Origin: Clostridiales bacterium
GTDB lineage: Bacteria; Bacillota; Clostridia; Lachnospirales; Lachnospiraceae
Direction of reading: 5' to 3'
DNA: 64,000 nt
Assembly (NCBI GenBank): GCA_012839295.1
Contig: DUNO01000007.1
Coordinates: forward strand, 62,001 to 126,000
Positions 43,521 to 53,500 of the stretch are shown piece after piece (within the stretch, counting starts at the first letter, position 1; the number at the start of each line of letters is the position of its first letter). A program made the translations under genes and the position numbers. The notes beneath the pieces were generated by a model that was not told the DNA's origin, did no database searches, and worked only from the letters and a program-made list of their open reading frames with translations.

Positions 43521-44258
43521 TTACACCTCAATTTTTATAATTTTATCAATGACCAGGCATGCGCCCAGATAGCATAGGAGAAAAACGGACATAACAAAGA
43601 TGCCTAGCAGGTTATGGTACAGGGGATCTAAGAACCCTGGAGAGGACAAGGACAGATAAATAAGAATAAAGAGCGGCATTACCTTCATAATATTTGCTTC
43701 CAGCCGCTTTGCAGAAAGAAGTGTGAGTATTTCCCTTTTTACCTCAATCTTGTCACTGATAATATCCGAGGTAACCTTAATGATATGGATTAAATCCCCT
43801 CCGGTCCGTTTCGCCGTAGAAAATACATCCGCAAAGCTTTTGATATCCTCTATCCCGGAGCGCCCGGCAAACTCAGCCAGAGCCTTTTCCACCGTAATGT
43901 TCATCCGAAGCTGGTTCACGATATAGGACAATTCCCTTTGAATCATGGAATCGGGGGCATAGATCTGTCCCAGATCCTGATAGGCCTCCTCAAAGGCATT
44001 CTCCGCACAGTATCCCGCCTCAAGCGCCGCGGAAACTGCCTGGATGCCATCCTTAAACTCAAGGTTCAGCCTCCATTTGAGTTCATTTATTTGGTTCTTA
44101 AGCTGATATTTTTGATAAAAAAAGATAAATGGAAGTAAAAACAGAATTCCTAAAACACTGCGATAGAATAAAATTCCAAGAACTGTGAAAATTAAAAATC
44201 CCTGAAGGCTATAACGAAGCTTTTCTTTCCAGGGCAAATAGTAAATACCGTAATTCAT
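43521..44258 (-). CDS. tadB: TadB-type pilus assembly platform protein
   Basis: 245 residues with an N-terminal membrane pair, a type II secretion F domain (QAVSAALEAGYCAENAFEEAYQD, YIVNQLRMNITVEKALAEFAGR, FADVFSTAKRTGGDLIHIIKVT) and C-terminal helices. It pairs with TadC and is driven by the CpaF-type ATPase. The start ATG 44258 overlaps the cpaF stop by four bases and AAAGGAG lies upstream, so the two are coupled. Confidence 0.9.
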   Translation of the reverse strand: MNYGIYYLPWKEKLRYSLQGFLIFTVLGILFYRSVLGILFLLPFIFFYQKYQLKNQINELKWRLNLEFKDGIQAVSAALEAGYCAENAFEEAYQDLGQIYAPDSMIQRELSYIVNQLRMNITVEKALAEFAGRSGIEDIKSFADVFSTAKRTGGDLIHIIKVTSDIISDKIEVKREILTLLSAKRLEANIMKVMPLFILIYLSLSSPGFLDPLYHNLLGIFVMSVFLLCYLGACLVIDKIIKIEV

Positions 44259-45640
44259 GGAACAGCTCCTTTCCCCTTTTGTCCGCCGTCCGTCTCCACT
44301 GAAAATGATGTCATATTAAGGCCTGCCCTTTTTAACTTCTCAATATTGGCCAGCTCATTTTGCTTTACAAAACGCCCTTCAAGCTTCCCGTCCCTTTCTG
44401 CAGTTTCTTCAAACAGGTAGAGGGGATTCAGCTTGAACTCACCTCCCTGACAATCCAGTACCTCGGTAATCTCAAGCAATTTCCGGGATCTGTCCCGCAA
44501 TCTTCCAAGATGTACGATGATGTCAATGGCCGATGTGATCTGTTTTCTTATGGCCAGGAGGGGAATGTCTGCCGAAAGTAATACCAGGGACTCCAGGCGG
44601 CTCAGCATATCGAGGGGTGAATTGGCATGCCCTGTTGAAATGGAGCCATCATGTCCCGTATTCATGGCCTGGAGCAGGTCGGCAGCTGCCCCGTCGCGGA
44701 TTTCCCCAATAATAATTCGGTCCGGCCGCATCCGAAGGGAGGTTTTAATGAGATCCCGGATGGTGATCTCATTACTTCCCTCTGAATTAGCATTACGTAC
44801 CTCCAGACGGACAAGATTGGATATATTACGCAACTGAAGCTCTGCTGAGTCCTCAATCGTAATAACTCTTTCGTCCGAGGGGATAAAATTAGAAAGAACA
44901 TTAAGAAAGGTTGTTTTGCCGGATCCAGTGCCGCCACTGATAAAAATATTGTAGCCTCCAACGACAAGCATGCGTAAAAACTCTGCTGCCTCTTTAGAAA
45001 CTGAATCCAGTTCAATTAACCGGTCGATAGTAATGGGTGAGCTTGGAAATTTTCTAATCGTAATAATCGGCCCCTCCATTGCAACCGGTGATAGGACGAT
45101 GTTAACCCGGGATCCGTCCGGTAGCCTGGAATCCACAATCGGGCTGGCTTCATTAATGATTCTATTAGAATGTGCCACCATTTGCTGCACAACATCCTCT
45201 AGCTTTTGTCTCGACTCAAACTGCTTCGGAACCGGATATATCCTTCCGTTTTTCTCAATAAAGATTTTATCCGTGCCATTGACCATGATCTCCGTAATGT
45301 CAGGGTCATCTATCAGCTCCTGGATAATATCCAGCTTCCGGATGGAGTTGAAAATATCCTTCCGCAGACGCTGCTTCTCCTGGATACTGATATAGCCCTC
45401 CCTGCCATGCCCGATTAAAATACAGTCAATCAGTCCATATATTTCATCATCGGTAATTTCCTTTGCTAAATCAATGTTTTCTACAACCCTTTGCTTTAAA
45501 AGCTCCTTTAAATTATCCATGGTTATGTCCATGTCCACATACAGTACAAAATTACATAAAAGTGCTGATATGAACCCGGTTCCCCTTCGTTCATTAATCT
45601 TATTTCTTTCAACCTTGTCATTTCCCCACCGGGGTAACAA
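44255..45640 (-). CDS. cpaF: CpaF/TadA-type pilus assembly ATPase
   Basis: A 461-residue type II/IV secretion ATPase. N-terminal region: DDPDITEIMVNGTDKIFIEKNGRI. Core: RLPDGSRVNIVLSPVA, Walker A ISGGTGSGKTTFLNVLS, Asp box ITIEDSAELQL, MRPDRIIIGEIRDGAA (Walker B) and the His box STGHANSP. It powers Flp pilus assembly. The open frame begins at TTG 45640 with AGGAG seven bases upstream, just after the previous stop; ATG further in (MDITMDN) is possible if the first about 38 residues are not used. Confidence 0.94.
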   Translation of the reverse strand: MLPRWGNDKVERNKINERRGTGFISALLCNFVLYVDMDITMDNLKELLKQRVVENIDLAKEITDDEIYGLIDCILIGHGREGYISIQEKQRLRKDIFNSIRKLDIIQELIDDPDITEIMVNGTDKIFIEKNGRIYPVPKQFESRQKLEDVVQQMVAHSNRIINEASPIVDSRLPDGSRVNIVLSPVAMEGPIITIRKFPSSPITIDRLIELDSVSKEAAEFLRMLVVGGYNIFISGGTGSGKTTFLNVLSNFIPSDERVITIEDSAELQLRNISNLVRLEVRNANSEGSNEITIRDLIKTSLRMRPDRIIIGEIRDGAAADLLQAMNTGHDGSISTGHANSPLDMLSRLESLVLLSADIPLLAIRKQITSAIDIIVHLGRLRDRSRKLLEITEVLDCQGGEFKLNPLYLFEETAERDGKLEGRFVKQNELANIEKLKRAGLNMTSFSVETDGGQKGKGAVP

Positions 45641-45650
45641 GTTAATTCTC

Positions 45651-46646
45651 CTACAGCCCTAGTTCTTCCTTACTGCTCTCTGCTATGCGCCAGGCCTTAC
45701 TGCTTCTCAACCGGTCAGCGGCAACCGGAACTTGTCCAAAGTCCTCCTCCGGCAGCTCCACGGCAAAATATCCTTCCAGCCCCAATTGGCCTCCAGACCG
45801 CTGCAACTGCTTTAACCAGGTGTCATACAGCGCCTCATCATACTTCGTACGGCCCTTTACCGTAACCAGCACATCGCTGCGGCGCATCAGCTCCATCAAT
45901 GCTTCCGATACACTGTTGATATAAAATAGGATTACCTGATAATCCGTATTCCTTCTTAGCTCCTCCATCAGCCTCTTTGCATCCTCCAAATCCAGCGCCA
46001 GGATATCCGCAGCATGATCCAATCCCCATAAATATTCTGCCGTTCCCACCCCGTCAACAAGCTCTTTTAGCTTTATATTGATATCCTTTTTCTCTTTTAT
46101 ATAATAAATCATCTCTGATAAAGCGCTCCTGCCGCCTTCCAGCTCCGCAATAAAGGCAACCGGCAAAAGCTCCAGGTTAATTAAGAGCACATTTTTCTGC
46201 TGAGCTAAGACGGACTGCAGCCCTAGGGCATAGGCAAAAGCCTCCTGCCGCTGCTTCGGTGTAAATACAGTAAGAATTGTTAACTGGTTATCCGCTGCCT
46301 CCTGGGAAATCCTGTTCTCCTTCCTCCTAAGGTCAGCGAGAATATCCTGCATCACCTTTCGAACTGGCTGATATTTGTATATCAGGCACTGCTCTTTATC
46401 CTTCCCGCCTGGAATTTCTGTAAATTGATAGATATATCTGGCTTTTTTTGTGAAAATCTCATCCTCGTCCAGGTCACTGCTTAACAGCAGGACACTGATA
46501 AAATTTGTCTGAAGATATTCCCTTAGGCTTTCCAGCTGCGTAAAAACTGTAATTTCAAAAGGAACCTCCCTTGCTTTCTTAAAATATTCCATAAAACGGG
46601 TAGCATAATAGAAGTCAGAATCATACAGTGCAAATATTCTTTCCAC
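45651..46646 (-). CDS. TadZ/CpaE-like protein with degenerate P-loop
   Basis: 331 residues. The N-terminal part resembles a receiver-like domain (VERIFALYDSDFYYATRFMEYF…SVLLLSSDLDEDE). The C-terminal part is a MinD/ParA-like fold of TadZ/CpaE proteins, which place the pilus machine in the cell. In the P-loop position the protein reads TVFTPKQRQEAFAYALG, without the expected GK(T/S), so ATP binding may be lost. GTG 46646 follows AGGAGG. First gene of the Tad operon. Confidence 0.72.
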   Translation of the reverse strand: MERIFALYDSDFYYATRFMEYFKKAREVPFEITVFTQLESLREYLQTNFISVLLLSSDLDEDEIFTKKARYIYQFTEIPGGKDKEQCLIYKYQPVRKVMQDILADLRRKENRISQEAADNQLTILTVFTPKQRQEAFAYALGLQSVLAQQKNVLLINLELLPVAFIAELEGGRSALSEMIYYIKEKKDINIKLKELVDGVGTAEYLWGLDHAADILALDLEDAKRLMEELRRNTDYQVILFYINSVSEALMELMRRSDVLVTVKGRTKYDEALYDTWLKQLQRSGGQLGLEGYFAVELPEEDFGQVPVAADRLRSSKAWRIAESSKEELGL

Positions 46647-47456
46647 TAAGAATCCTCCTAAGATATCGTACAGGCACATTGGAAAAATGTTTGTAACGAT
46701 TACTTGATTTTATCAACTAATGGTGTCAGTTTCGTTTGGAGCATACAATATATATGATAAAAGATATATATGAGAAAGTAATAACTGCCTTAAATAGCGA
46801 AGCAATCATTTACATGTCAATATATTACATTATTGCCGCTTTATTGTCAAATCCTTTCTTTTGAATTTAAGTATTTTTGTCAATTTTCTACAATCCTATG
46901 TCGTTTTTTTCATATTTCTTACAAAAAAGTATTTCTTTAATACTTTTTTAGATGCCAGATTATGAGCATCTCAATCTGTTGGAATTTACACCGAATGTTA
47001 GGACCGTCGGATCTTTGATAGTTGTATAAAGAAATTTCTCATAAATACAAGAATCCCATGAGAGTATTTGAAACGGCTCTCGTGGGATTCCTGTATTTAT
47101 GCCGCTTGAATCCGTTTATATGCCCATACCCGCAAGGCTCATCAACCAAAAAAGCAACCACCGACAACTGGGGCAGATGCTATATTCCAATAACTTTTCA
47201 AACGGTTATATAATTATTGTTGGTTAAATAGTATTGAATATAGGGAATACAGGGCAACGTGGAACCTTTTTCCCAGCTGATTGCCGAATGTGTTATTGAA
47301 ACCGAAAGGGATTACTGCCGGCTGCTCAGGCTGTAGCTTCCGCATCTATTCCAGGCCTTGTTCAAATGGAAACCGCTTCTGCCCAAATTATTTAAATGTA
47401 CGGATGACTCCAATATCACAAAGGCTATCAGGATATACTACTACAGAATGACCCAT
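46647..47456. other. Intergenic region, about 800 bp, upstream of the Tad operon; no gene found
   Basis: AT-rich DNA that should contain the Tad operon promoter. A long inverted repeat lies at 47040-47101: arms of 25 bases (CATAAATACAAGAATCCCATG… and …CGTGGGATTCCTGTATTTATG) with two mismatches and a 12-base loop. No T tract follows. The part from 47100 to 47456 has no supported frame. Confidence 0.5.
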
Positions 47457-47735
47457 TTACGCGAAAGAATAATAAACAGCCAGCCCAAACAGCAACAAAA
47501 AGCCCGGCAGCCCCAATAGCCCATTTGTCAGCACACTGACTCCGTTCACTGCTATGGAGATTCCATAGCCCTGGCTCTGTAATGCCAGGTTAACCACGCA
47601 GATTCCAGCTGTACCCGCACTGGCGCGAAGTATAAAATTTACGATTAAATCCGGTCTGCGGCGGACCACGCAGACACCTATGTATGCGATACATGCCACG
47701 ATAATTCCAATTAATATCATATTTTCAATACTCAT
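47457..47735 (-). CDS. bofA: BofA-family pro-sigma-K processing inhibitor-like protein
   Basis: A 92-residue membrane protein with helices at about 5-22, 30-50 and 70-90. NLALQSQGYGISIAVNGVSVL and TNGLLGLPGFLLLFGL match BofA, which holds the SpoIVFB protease inactive until the sigma-K checkpoint. In Clostridia it is often found with a YaaL/DUF2508 gene, and one lies nearby, divergently transcribed. GGCGGG precedes ATG 47735. Confidence 0.82.
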   Translation of the reverse strand: MSIENMILIGIIVACIAYIGVCVVRRRPDLIVNFILRASAGTAGICVVNLALQSQGYGISIAVNGVSVLTNGLLGLPGFLLLFGLAVYYSFA

Positions 47736-47883
47736 AAAGCCACCCGCCTTTTTAAATTACTACTTTTTTGATACAACCTATTACATTTATATACCGAAAC
47801 ATCCATTTTATGTTAATTAATAGAATAATAGGCAAATATTATGACTATACTATAGGTAAATTAATAAAAAGGCTGGTGAGGCA

Positions 47884-48099
47884 ATGCGTCTATTTTTTAG
47901 AAGAAGGCGTCCGAAAGAGAATTATTTGATTAACGAAATAAATAAGACAAAAATAGCATTAGAAGCGGCATATTCGAATTTTGAAAATGTAATTGATCCC
48001 GATCTGATTGATAGCTGTATCTATCAATTAAATGCCGTGCAAAACCGCTACCGTTTCTTAATAAAAGAGGCAAAGGCTTCTGATACTACCTTCTGTTAA
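47884..48099 (+). CDS. YaaL/DUF2508-like small protein
   Basis: A 71-residue soluble, helical protein: basic start MRLFFRRRRPKENYLINEI, then NKTKIALEAAYSNFENVIDPDLIDSCIYQLNAV and QNRYRFLIKEAK. The pattern LEAAYSNFENVIDPDLID is that of YaaL-like proteins found next to bofA in many spore formers. A purine-rich GGTGAGG lies upstream of ATG 47884. Function not known. Confidence 0.8.
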   Translation: MRLFFRRRRPKENYLINEINKTKIALEAAYSNFENVIDPDLIDSCIYQLNAVQNRYRFLIKEAKASDTTFC

Positions 48100-48321
48100 T
48101 CATAATCGGACCCATAAACCCAATAACCTGCCAGTGTGGCTTCGTTTTGAACACTGCACTGCCCCTATGAAAACAGGCTGTTCCAGCTTGCTCAGGTAAA
48201 AGCCTCCATATAATGGTGACTTCTCCATGACAAGTTGAAACAGCCTCTTCTTTTGTACATTAGATCGCTTCCGTACCTGATTCTTTTTTCTTCTGTACTT
48301 TACCTTACTTTCGTAATGGCT

Positions 48322-48801
48322 CTATGCAATGAACCCACGGCCCTTTGTGCTTGGATCAAGGGAGGTCTCATTCAACATCCCCCTGCCGTAGGTTAAGCCC
48401 GCGTAAACCTTTTGGGTATTTTTCATCATCGGCCCGCTTTTGTCCTGCCTGCTGACGCCTTCAAAGCCCGTTAACAGCTTCTGCAGCACTGACTGTGCAC
48501 TCTTGATAGGCTCAGGCTCCCTTTTCATGACCGCCGTGATAATCCTCTTATTCACATATAGGTAAAGACTCATTAAGTCGTAGGAAATTGTGTATTTATA
48601 ATCAAGGGTTGCCATCAGCTCCGACACGTATTTCTGTGCCCTTTTAAGCTCCTTTTCAAAGCCTGGCAGATCTCCCTGCCCATAGGCCTCCTGAGCCTCC
48701 GTAAGCTCCGCTAAAATCATTTCATAGAGAATCACGGTCAGCTCACTTCTGGACGCCTGCGTAACCCTTGCCGTAAATGCATGAATCGCTTCTTTCTTCA
48801 T
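48322..48801 (-). CDS. fliS: FliS-type flagellin export chaperone
   Basis: 159 residues. The N-terminal part (MKKEAIHAFTARVTQASRSEL…LYEMILAELTEAQ) and the helices following match FliS-like proteins, which bind the C-terminal helices of flagellin to prevent early polymerisation. GGAGG lies five bases before ATG 48801. It follows the flagellin gene by 65 bases on the same strand. The C-terminal 30 residues beyond the helical bundle are an extension. Confidence 0.8.
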   Translation of the reverse strand: MKKEAIHAFTARVTQASRSELTVILYEMILAELTEAQEAYGQGDLPGFEKELKRAQKYVSELMATLDYKYTISYDLMSLYLYVNKRIITAVMKREPEPIKSAQSVLQKLLTGFEGVSRQDKSGPMMKNTQKVYAGLTYGRGMLNETSLDPSTKGRGFIA

Positions 48802-48866
48802 CTAAACCTCCATCTATGTACAGGCATAGTTTCCATTATCGCTACGGAAGCTATTCCCTTCCCTCT

Positions 48867-50411
48867 TTATTGCTGCAATAAGCTTAAGATGGTCTGTGGT
48901 CTTTGGTTCGCCTGGGCAAGCATTGAGGTTCCTGCCTGGGCAAGTACATTCATCTGGGTATAGGTAGCCATCTCTTCTGCCATATCAACATCAGAAATAC
49001 GGGATAGGGATTCCGTCAAATTCTCCGAAGTCGTATCCAGGTTGGAAATGGAGTGCTCCAGACGATTCTGGTATGCGCCAAGCTTGGAACGGATTGCGGA
49101 TACCGTATTGATCGCAACATCCAGCATGGTAATGGCTGCCTGTGCGCCCTCCGCTGTACCAATATTCATTTTATCAATACCTAAGGTAGTCGGATCCACC
49201 TTCGGTATGGTTACTGACATAATCTGCCCCTCATTTGCACCGATCTGCAGATCCATTTGTCCTGCATCCAGTACGGATATATCTACAGGCATAACTGTAG
49301 GTGTTGTGGTATCAGGTCCCAGATCTGTTGCATCGCCGGCAGTCGTCTCGTCCGTATAAACAGTCCCTACTGTTCCTGGCGCTATATCAATAACCATTTC
49401 AAAATTATTACGGTCAGATACGGTCAATTTATTACCGCTGATAGAAACCGTAGCCGTACTATTAAAGCCACCGCTGATTGAAGCCACCGCATCGTAACCA
49501 GTCACTGATACGTTAACAGCAGACGGAGCTGTACTATCTGTCAGGCCTAAAACTTTTGCCAATTCCGGATTGTCACAATGTAATTCTATCTTTTCCTTGG
49601 ATCCATAATCACTGGAAACGAATACAAGCTGGGTTCCACCAGCGAATGCCTCGCTCTCATAGCCTGCCAGCTCAGGGTCATTGGCCACATCAGGAGTTGC
49701 CGGAGAAGCTGTTGCAAATATTTTAACACCGACACTGTCTCCGGCATCCCTTAGCTTTTTAAAAATATCGTCATAGGTGTCACCTTCATTGACTGTGACC
49801 GCTACACCATTAATATTAATCGTTCCCTCATGGGCTGCTGAAATAGATACAGATGTATTAACTTCATCCTTTCCAACAATTACCGCCTGCCTTGCATCCT
49901 GCTTAACCTCTATCTGATAATCATTTGCAGAAACCGTATCGGATAAGGATACCAGCTTAACATTCGTATTGCTGGAATAGGATTTCCTGTCAATATTACC
50001 ATCCAACAAATTCATGGTATTGAACTCTGTCGTATCAGAAATACGCTTGATCTCTGCACTTAACTGGTCTATCTCCGCCTGGATCGCTTTACGGTCTTCC
50101 GGAGTGTAGGTACCGTTCGCGGATTGGACTGATAATTCCCTCATTCTCTGCAGCATGGCTTCTACTTCTATCAACGCACCCTCCGCTGTCTGGATTACGG
50201 AGATACCGTCAGAAGCATTTCTGGAGGCCTGGTCAAGGCCTGCGATCTGCGTCCTCATTTTTTCCGAAATAGCAAGTCCGGCGGAATCGTCAGCCGCGCT
50301 GTTAATCCTGTAGCCTGACGATAATTTCTCCAAGCTGGAATCTAATGCCCTATTGGTCTTACCTAATTGGTTGTTAGCCTTTAAAGCTGAAATATTATGG
50401 TTGATTCTCAT
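48867..50411 (-). CDS. Flagellin
   Basis: 514 residues with conserved D0/D1 ends. N terminus: MRINHNISALKANNQLGKTN, SGYRINSAADDSAGLAISEKM and NASDGISVIQTAEGAL. C terminus: ISDVDMAEEMATYTQMNVLAQ and QRPQTILSLLQQ. The middle about 270 residues form surface domains rich in Thr, Val and Asp. The ribosome binding site is AGGTGA before ATG 50411. It is followed by fliS. The middle region will be antigenically variable. Confidence 0.96.
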   Translation of the reverse strand: MRINHNISALKANNQLGKTNRALDSSLEKLSSGYRINSAADDSAGLAISEKMRTQIAGLDQASRNASDGISVIQTAEGALIEVEAMLQRMRELSVQSANGTYTPEDRKAIQAEIDQLSAEIKRISDTTEFNTMNLLDGNIDRKSYSSNTNVKLVSLSDTVSANDYQIEVKQDARQAVIVGKDEVNTSVSISAAHEGTININGVAVTVNEGDTYDDIFKKLRDAGDSVGVKIFATASPATPDVANDPELAGYESEAFAGGTQLVFVSSDYGSKEKIELHCDNPELAKVLGLTDSTAPSAVNVSVTGYDAVASISGGFNSTATVSISGNKLTVSDRNNFEMVIDIAPGTVGTVYTDETTAGDATDLGPDTTTPTVMPVDISVLDAGQMDLQIGANEGQIMSVTIPKVDPTTLGIDKMNIGTAEGAQAAITMLDVAINTVSAIRSKLGAYQNRLEHSISNLDTTSENLTESLSRISDVDMAEEMATYTQMNVLAQAGTSMLAQANQRPQTILSLLQQ

Positions 50412-50558
50412 AAAATGTCACCTGTTCCCTTTCTGTTTGGGCTGCCATCCCCCTCCATGTCCAGATGGTGCACACATTTATTTTAGTAGACTTTTGTCAA
50501 TCTATCAGCAACCTCCGTGTGGCCGAAAATGCATTTATATCCAGGAACAGCCTGTCCC

Positions 50559-53500
50559 CTAGGAACCACTGTCCTCTGCCGCCCGTACTGAGTGTACCAG
50601 GGCTTTTGCTACCCGGTAAAGGATCCGCTCCGTATCTGCCTGGGCCGTCCTGTCCTCTTCTCCTGTATTCGGGTTTTGGTAATAATAGCTGTCCGGGCTA
50701 TTGCTTAAATATCCAAAGTCAATCTGCCTTAAGGTAACCTGGCTCTGTTTTGCTGCCTCTTCAACCTCGCCCATCGCTGTCCTCAGCCTCTCAAGCCCAG
50801 CTCTGTTGTCACTGCCGACAAAGCCTTTCAACACCTTATCCTTAAGGGAAAACTCTGCTTTTATATTACCCAGCTCACCAGACCAGGCCGTAACGGACAT
50901 CTTGCCGGAATCCGAGCCCCCACGCAGGATTGTAAGGTTCATATTGGTAATCCCCTTTTCTGTTTCAATCGGAATCTGGTAAAATTCCTTCTCCGCAAGG
51001 GTTCTTGCAAAGCTTATCTGCTGCCCTATGCTCCTTAGCTCAGCCAGCTTCCAGCTGTCAATCCGCTCCTCCGAGCAAGACCGGGTAAGCTCTGTCTTTG
51101 CCTCTTCTTCTAACTGGGTATACGCTGCCTCCATGGACTGCTTGTCAATCATTTTATCGGATAAATCATCGGTTTCCTTAAGACCTTCCTCCGACTTTTC
51201 TGCATTTTTCTCTTCCTTAAGCCTTAAAAGCCTTTTTATCGGGGATTCTCCGTTGCTTAATACATGATTCGCCATCATAATATTCATGGGCGTTGACGGG
51301 ATCTGATAATCGTTCAAAAACCGCAGGGCCTGTTCTGAGGATTTGCACAGCTCCCTGATCTGCTCCGCTTTTTCCCGGTAAATGCTTTCGTCTGCTAAGT
51401 CCTCTTCCGCACCCTTTAGCTGGTTCACCTTCTCCAGCAGCCGCTCCACGGGGATATCTTTGATTGCCTCCCAGATTCCCCTGCCGGCAAAGCCCCCGGC
51501 ATTACCAAAATCTTGTCCCATGGTTCCGCCGGGATCCTGAGCCCTCGCGCCGGCTTCCTTTAATATGCCAGGAGTAACCTCCGCCCCAAGCTGCTTCAGC
51601 ACCTGGTTAAGATACTCCGCCTGCTGCCCGGGGGCATCCTTTCCTCCTGACCCGGAGCCGCCGTCCTGCCCCTCCTGCTCCAGGAAGGAGCTTAACTGCT
51701 CAGCAATTGATTCCCTGTTCCTGGTCACCTCCTGTAAGGTACCGAATTCATCATCAATTACCGCATCCAGCGCTCCTTTTTTGAGGGTCTGGACTGCCGT
51801 AAGGAGATGCTCCAGGGTAACCTCCTGTCCGGCCTTAATAACCGCCCCAAGGGCTGCCCCATCGGATTTTTCCACATTATACAGCAACCGGTATACCCCG
51901 ATATAAGCCCTGCGTTCCTCGGCAGTAATTTCCTCGGATCTCTCCAGCTTCCTTAGGTAGGTGCTGTATTTTTCCTCCGCAGATATCCCCTGCTCCTCCT
52001 TGATCTGGTCAATCCTCTGGTTCAGCTCATTTATATTCATTTCTAACGGGTTGAAGCCTTCCTTAATCATCCGTACCGTAACTGCCGGATGCAGGTTTTC
52101 CATCATGGATGTCACCTGGAAGTCATAAGCCTTTACCCGGTCTATGGCTTCCTGGCTGATTTCCATCTGGTTATAGGCCAGGATTCTTACCGCCCTCTGG
52201 TTTTCTTCCGTATTCTCTATGCCCAGCTCCGTCAGCAGGGAGTCCATATTGGCAAAGGCCTTCTTAATGGAATCGCCATACTCCCTGTTTGGAACCGTAG
52301 CCAGGGTCTCATAGGCCTCCCCTGCCCTGTTTAGCCTTGCCTGTAAGCCCGTTCCCTCCTGCAAAAGTCCTGGGATTGTCTGAAGCTCCGGCGCCGGCAG
52401 GGTACTTCCCAACACATAGCTGGGTATGTATTTTAAGCTTTGTATGCTCTGGGTCGTATCCTTTAACAACTGTAGGAAGGACTGGGTCGGCTCCAGGTCT
52501 GCCTCCTTTAGGTATTGCCTATAATAGTCGTCCTCCAATTCCCGTAAGGTATCCACTACCTTACTTAATTCCTGAAGCTCAACCTTAAAGCCCTTCTTTT
52601 CCAGCTGGTTTGCGACATCCGCCGTCATCTTCAGGCGTATTTCTTCCAATTGGCGCCTCGCCCGGATTTCTTCATAGCTTTCACCGGAGCTGCCAGAGCC
52701 TGCTGCATTATCTGATCCAGAGGCTCCGCCGGAGCCTGCATCACCCGGCAGCGCCGCATCCCTGACAGCCCCTATGTCATCCGCTGAAGCCGTGTCACTA
52801 ATGAAATCCGCGTCATCCACTGAAGCTGGGCTCCCAATGGATCCTGTGCCATTGGCTAACGCTGCATCACTTACTGAAGTTGTGTTACCCTCCAAAGCTG
52901 CGCCCCTAACCAAGCTTGCGTCACCCGCCACAGCCATATCCTGAGCAGCTTTCGCCGCCCTATCAGCTCCACTTCTATCAGCAGCACTCCTGGTAACGCT
53001 TCCCTCCTCCGGGCCGCTCTTGCCATCTGCCGCTTTAACCCCGGCTTTTGCCGTTATCCGCTTCTGGATATCCCCAAGATTCTGTATCGTTAACTCCGTA
53101 CCGCTTTTAACAGCCTCCGCTACCGCTTCCGGACCAATAGAATTTAAGTCCGCCACGATCTGTTCTCCGGATACTGTACTTACCGGGATCAGGGATACCT
53201 CTGCCGGATCAATGCCGTCCCTCATCCCCGCCAGCATCCGGTTTAATATGATATTCTGGCCTGAATTCACCTTTAGCTCCTCCAGACCCTTTTTATAAGT
53301 AAAGGTTTCCTCTGTTAAAGGAAGCTGATGCTCTATTAACCATTTTGCCGATCCAAGGTTTTCCTTTGTTACCCCATAGCCGGCCGAGGTAATAATTGCT
53401 CCCACCTGACCCTGCAGTCTGTCCCACTCCCCGTCAGAAAGTGGCTGGGTTGTCCCTGTACCTCCGCTATAGCATGCCTTATAGATATTCCAGGCATTTG

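Noticed and set aside
46680-47456. A hidden gene in the 800-bp gap before the Tad operon
   Set aside because: Frames are short, lack ribosome binding sites, and show no recognisable protein pattern.
50412-50520. Sigma-28 promoter before flagellin
   Set aside because: A GCTGATAG-like box is present, but no TAAA box lies at the right distance, so I could not support it.
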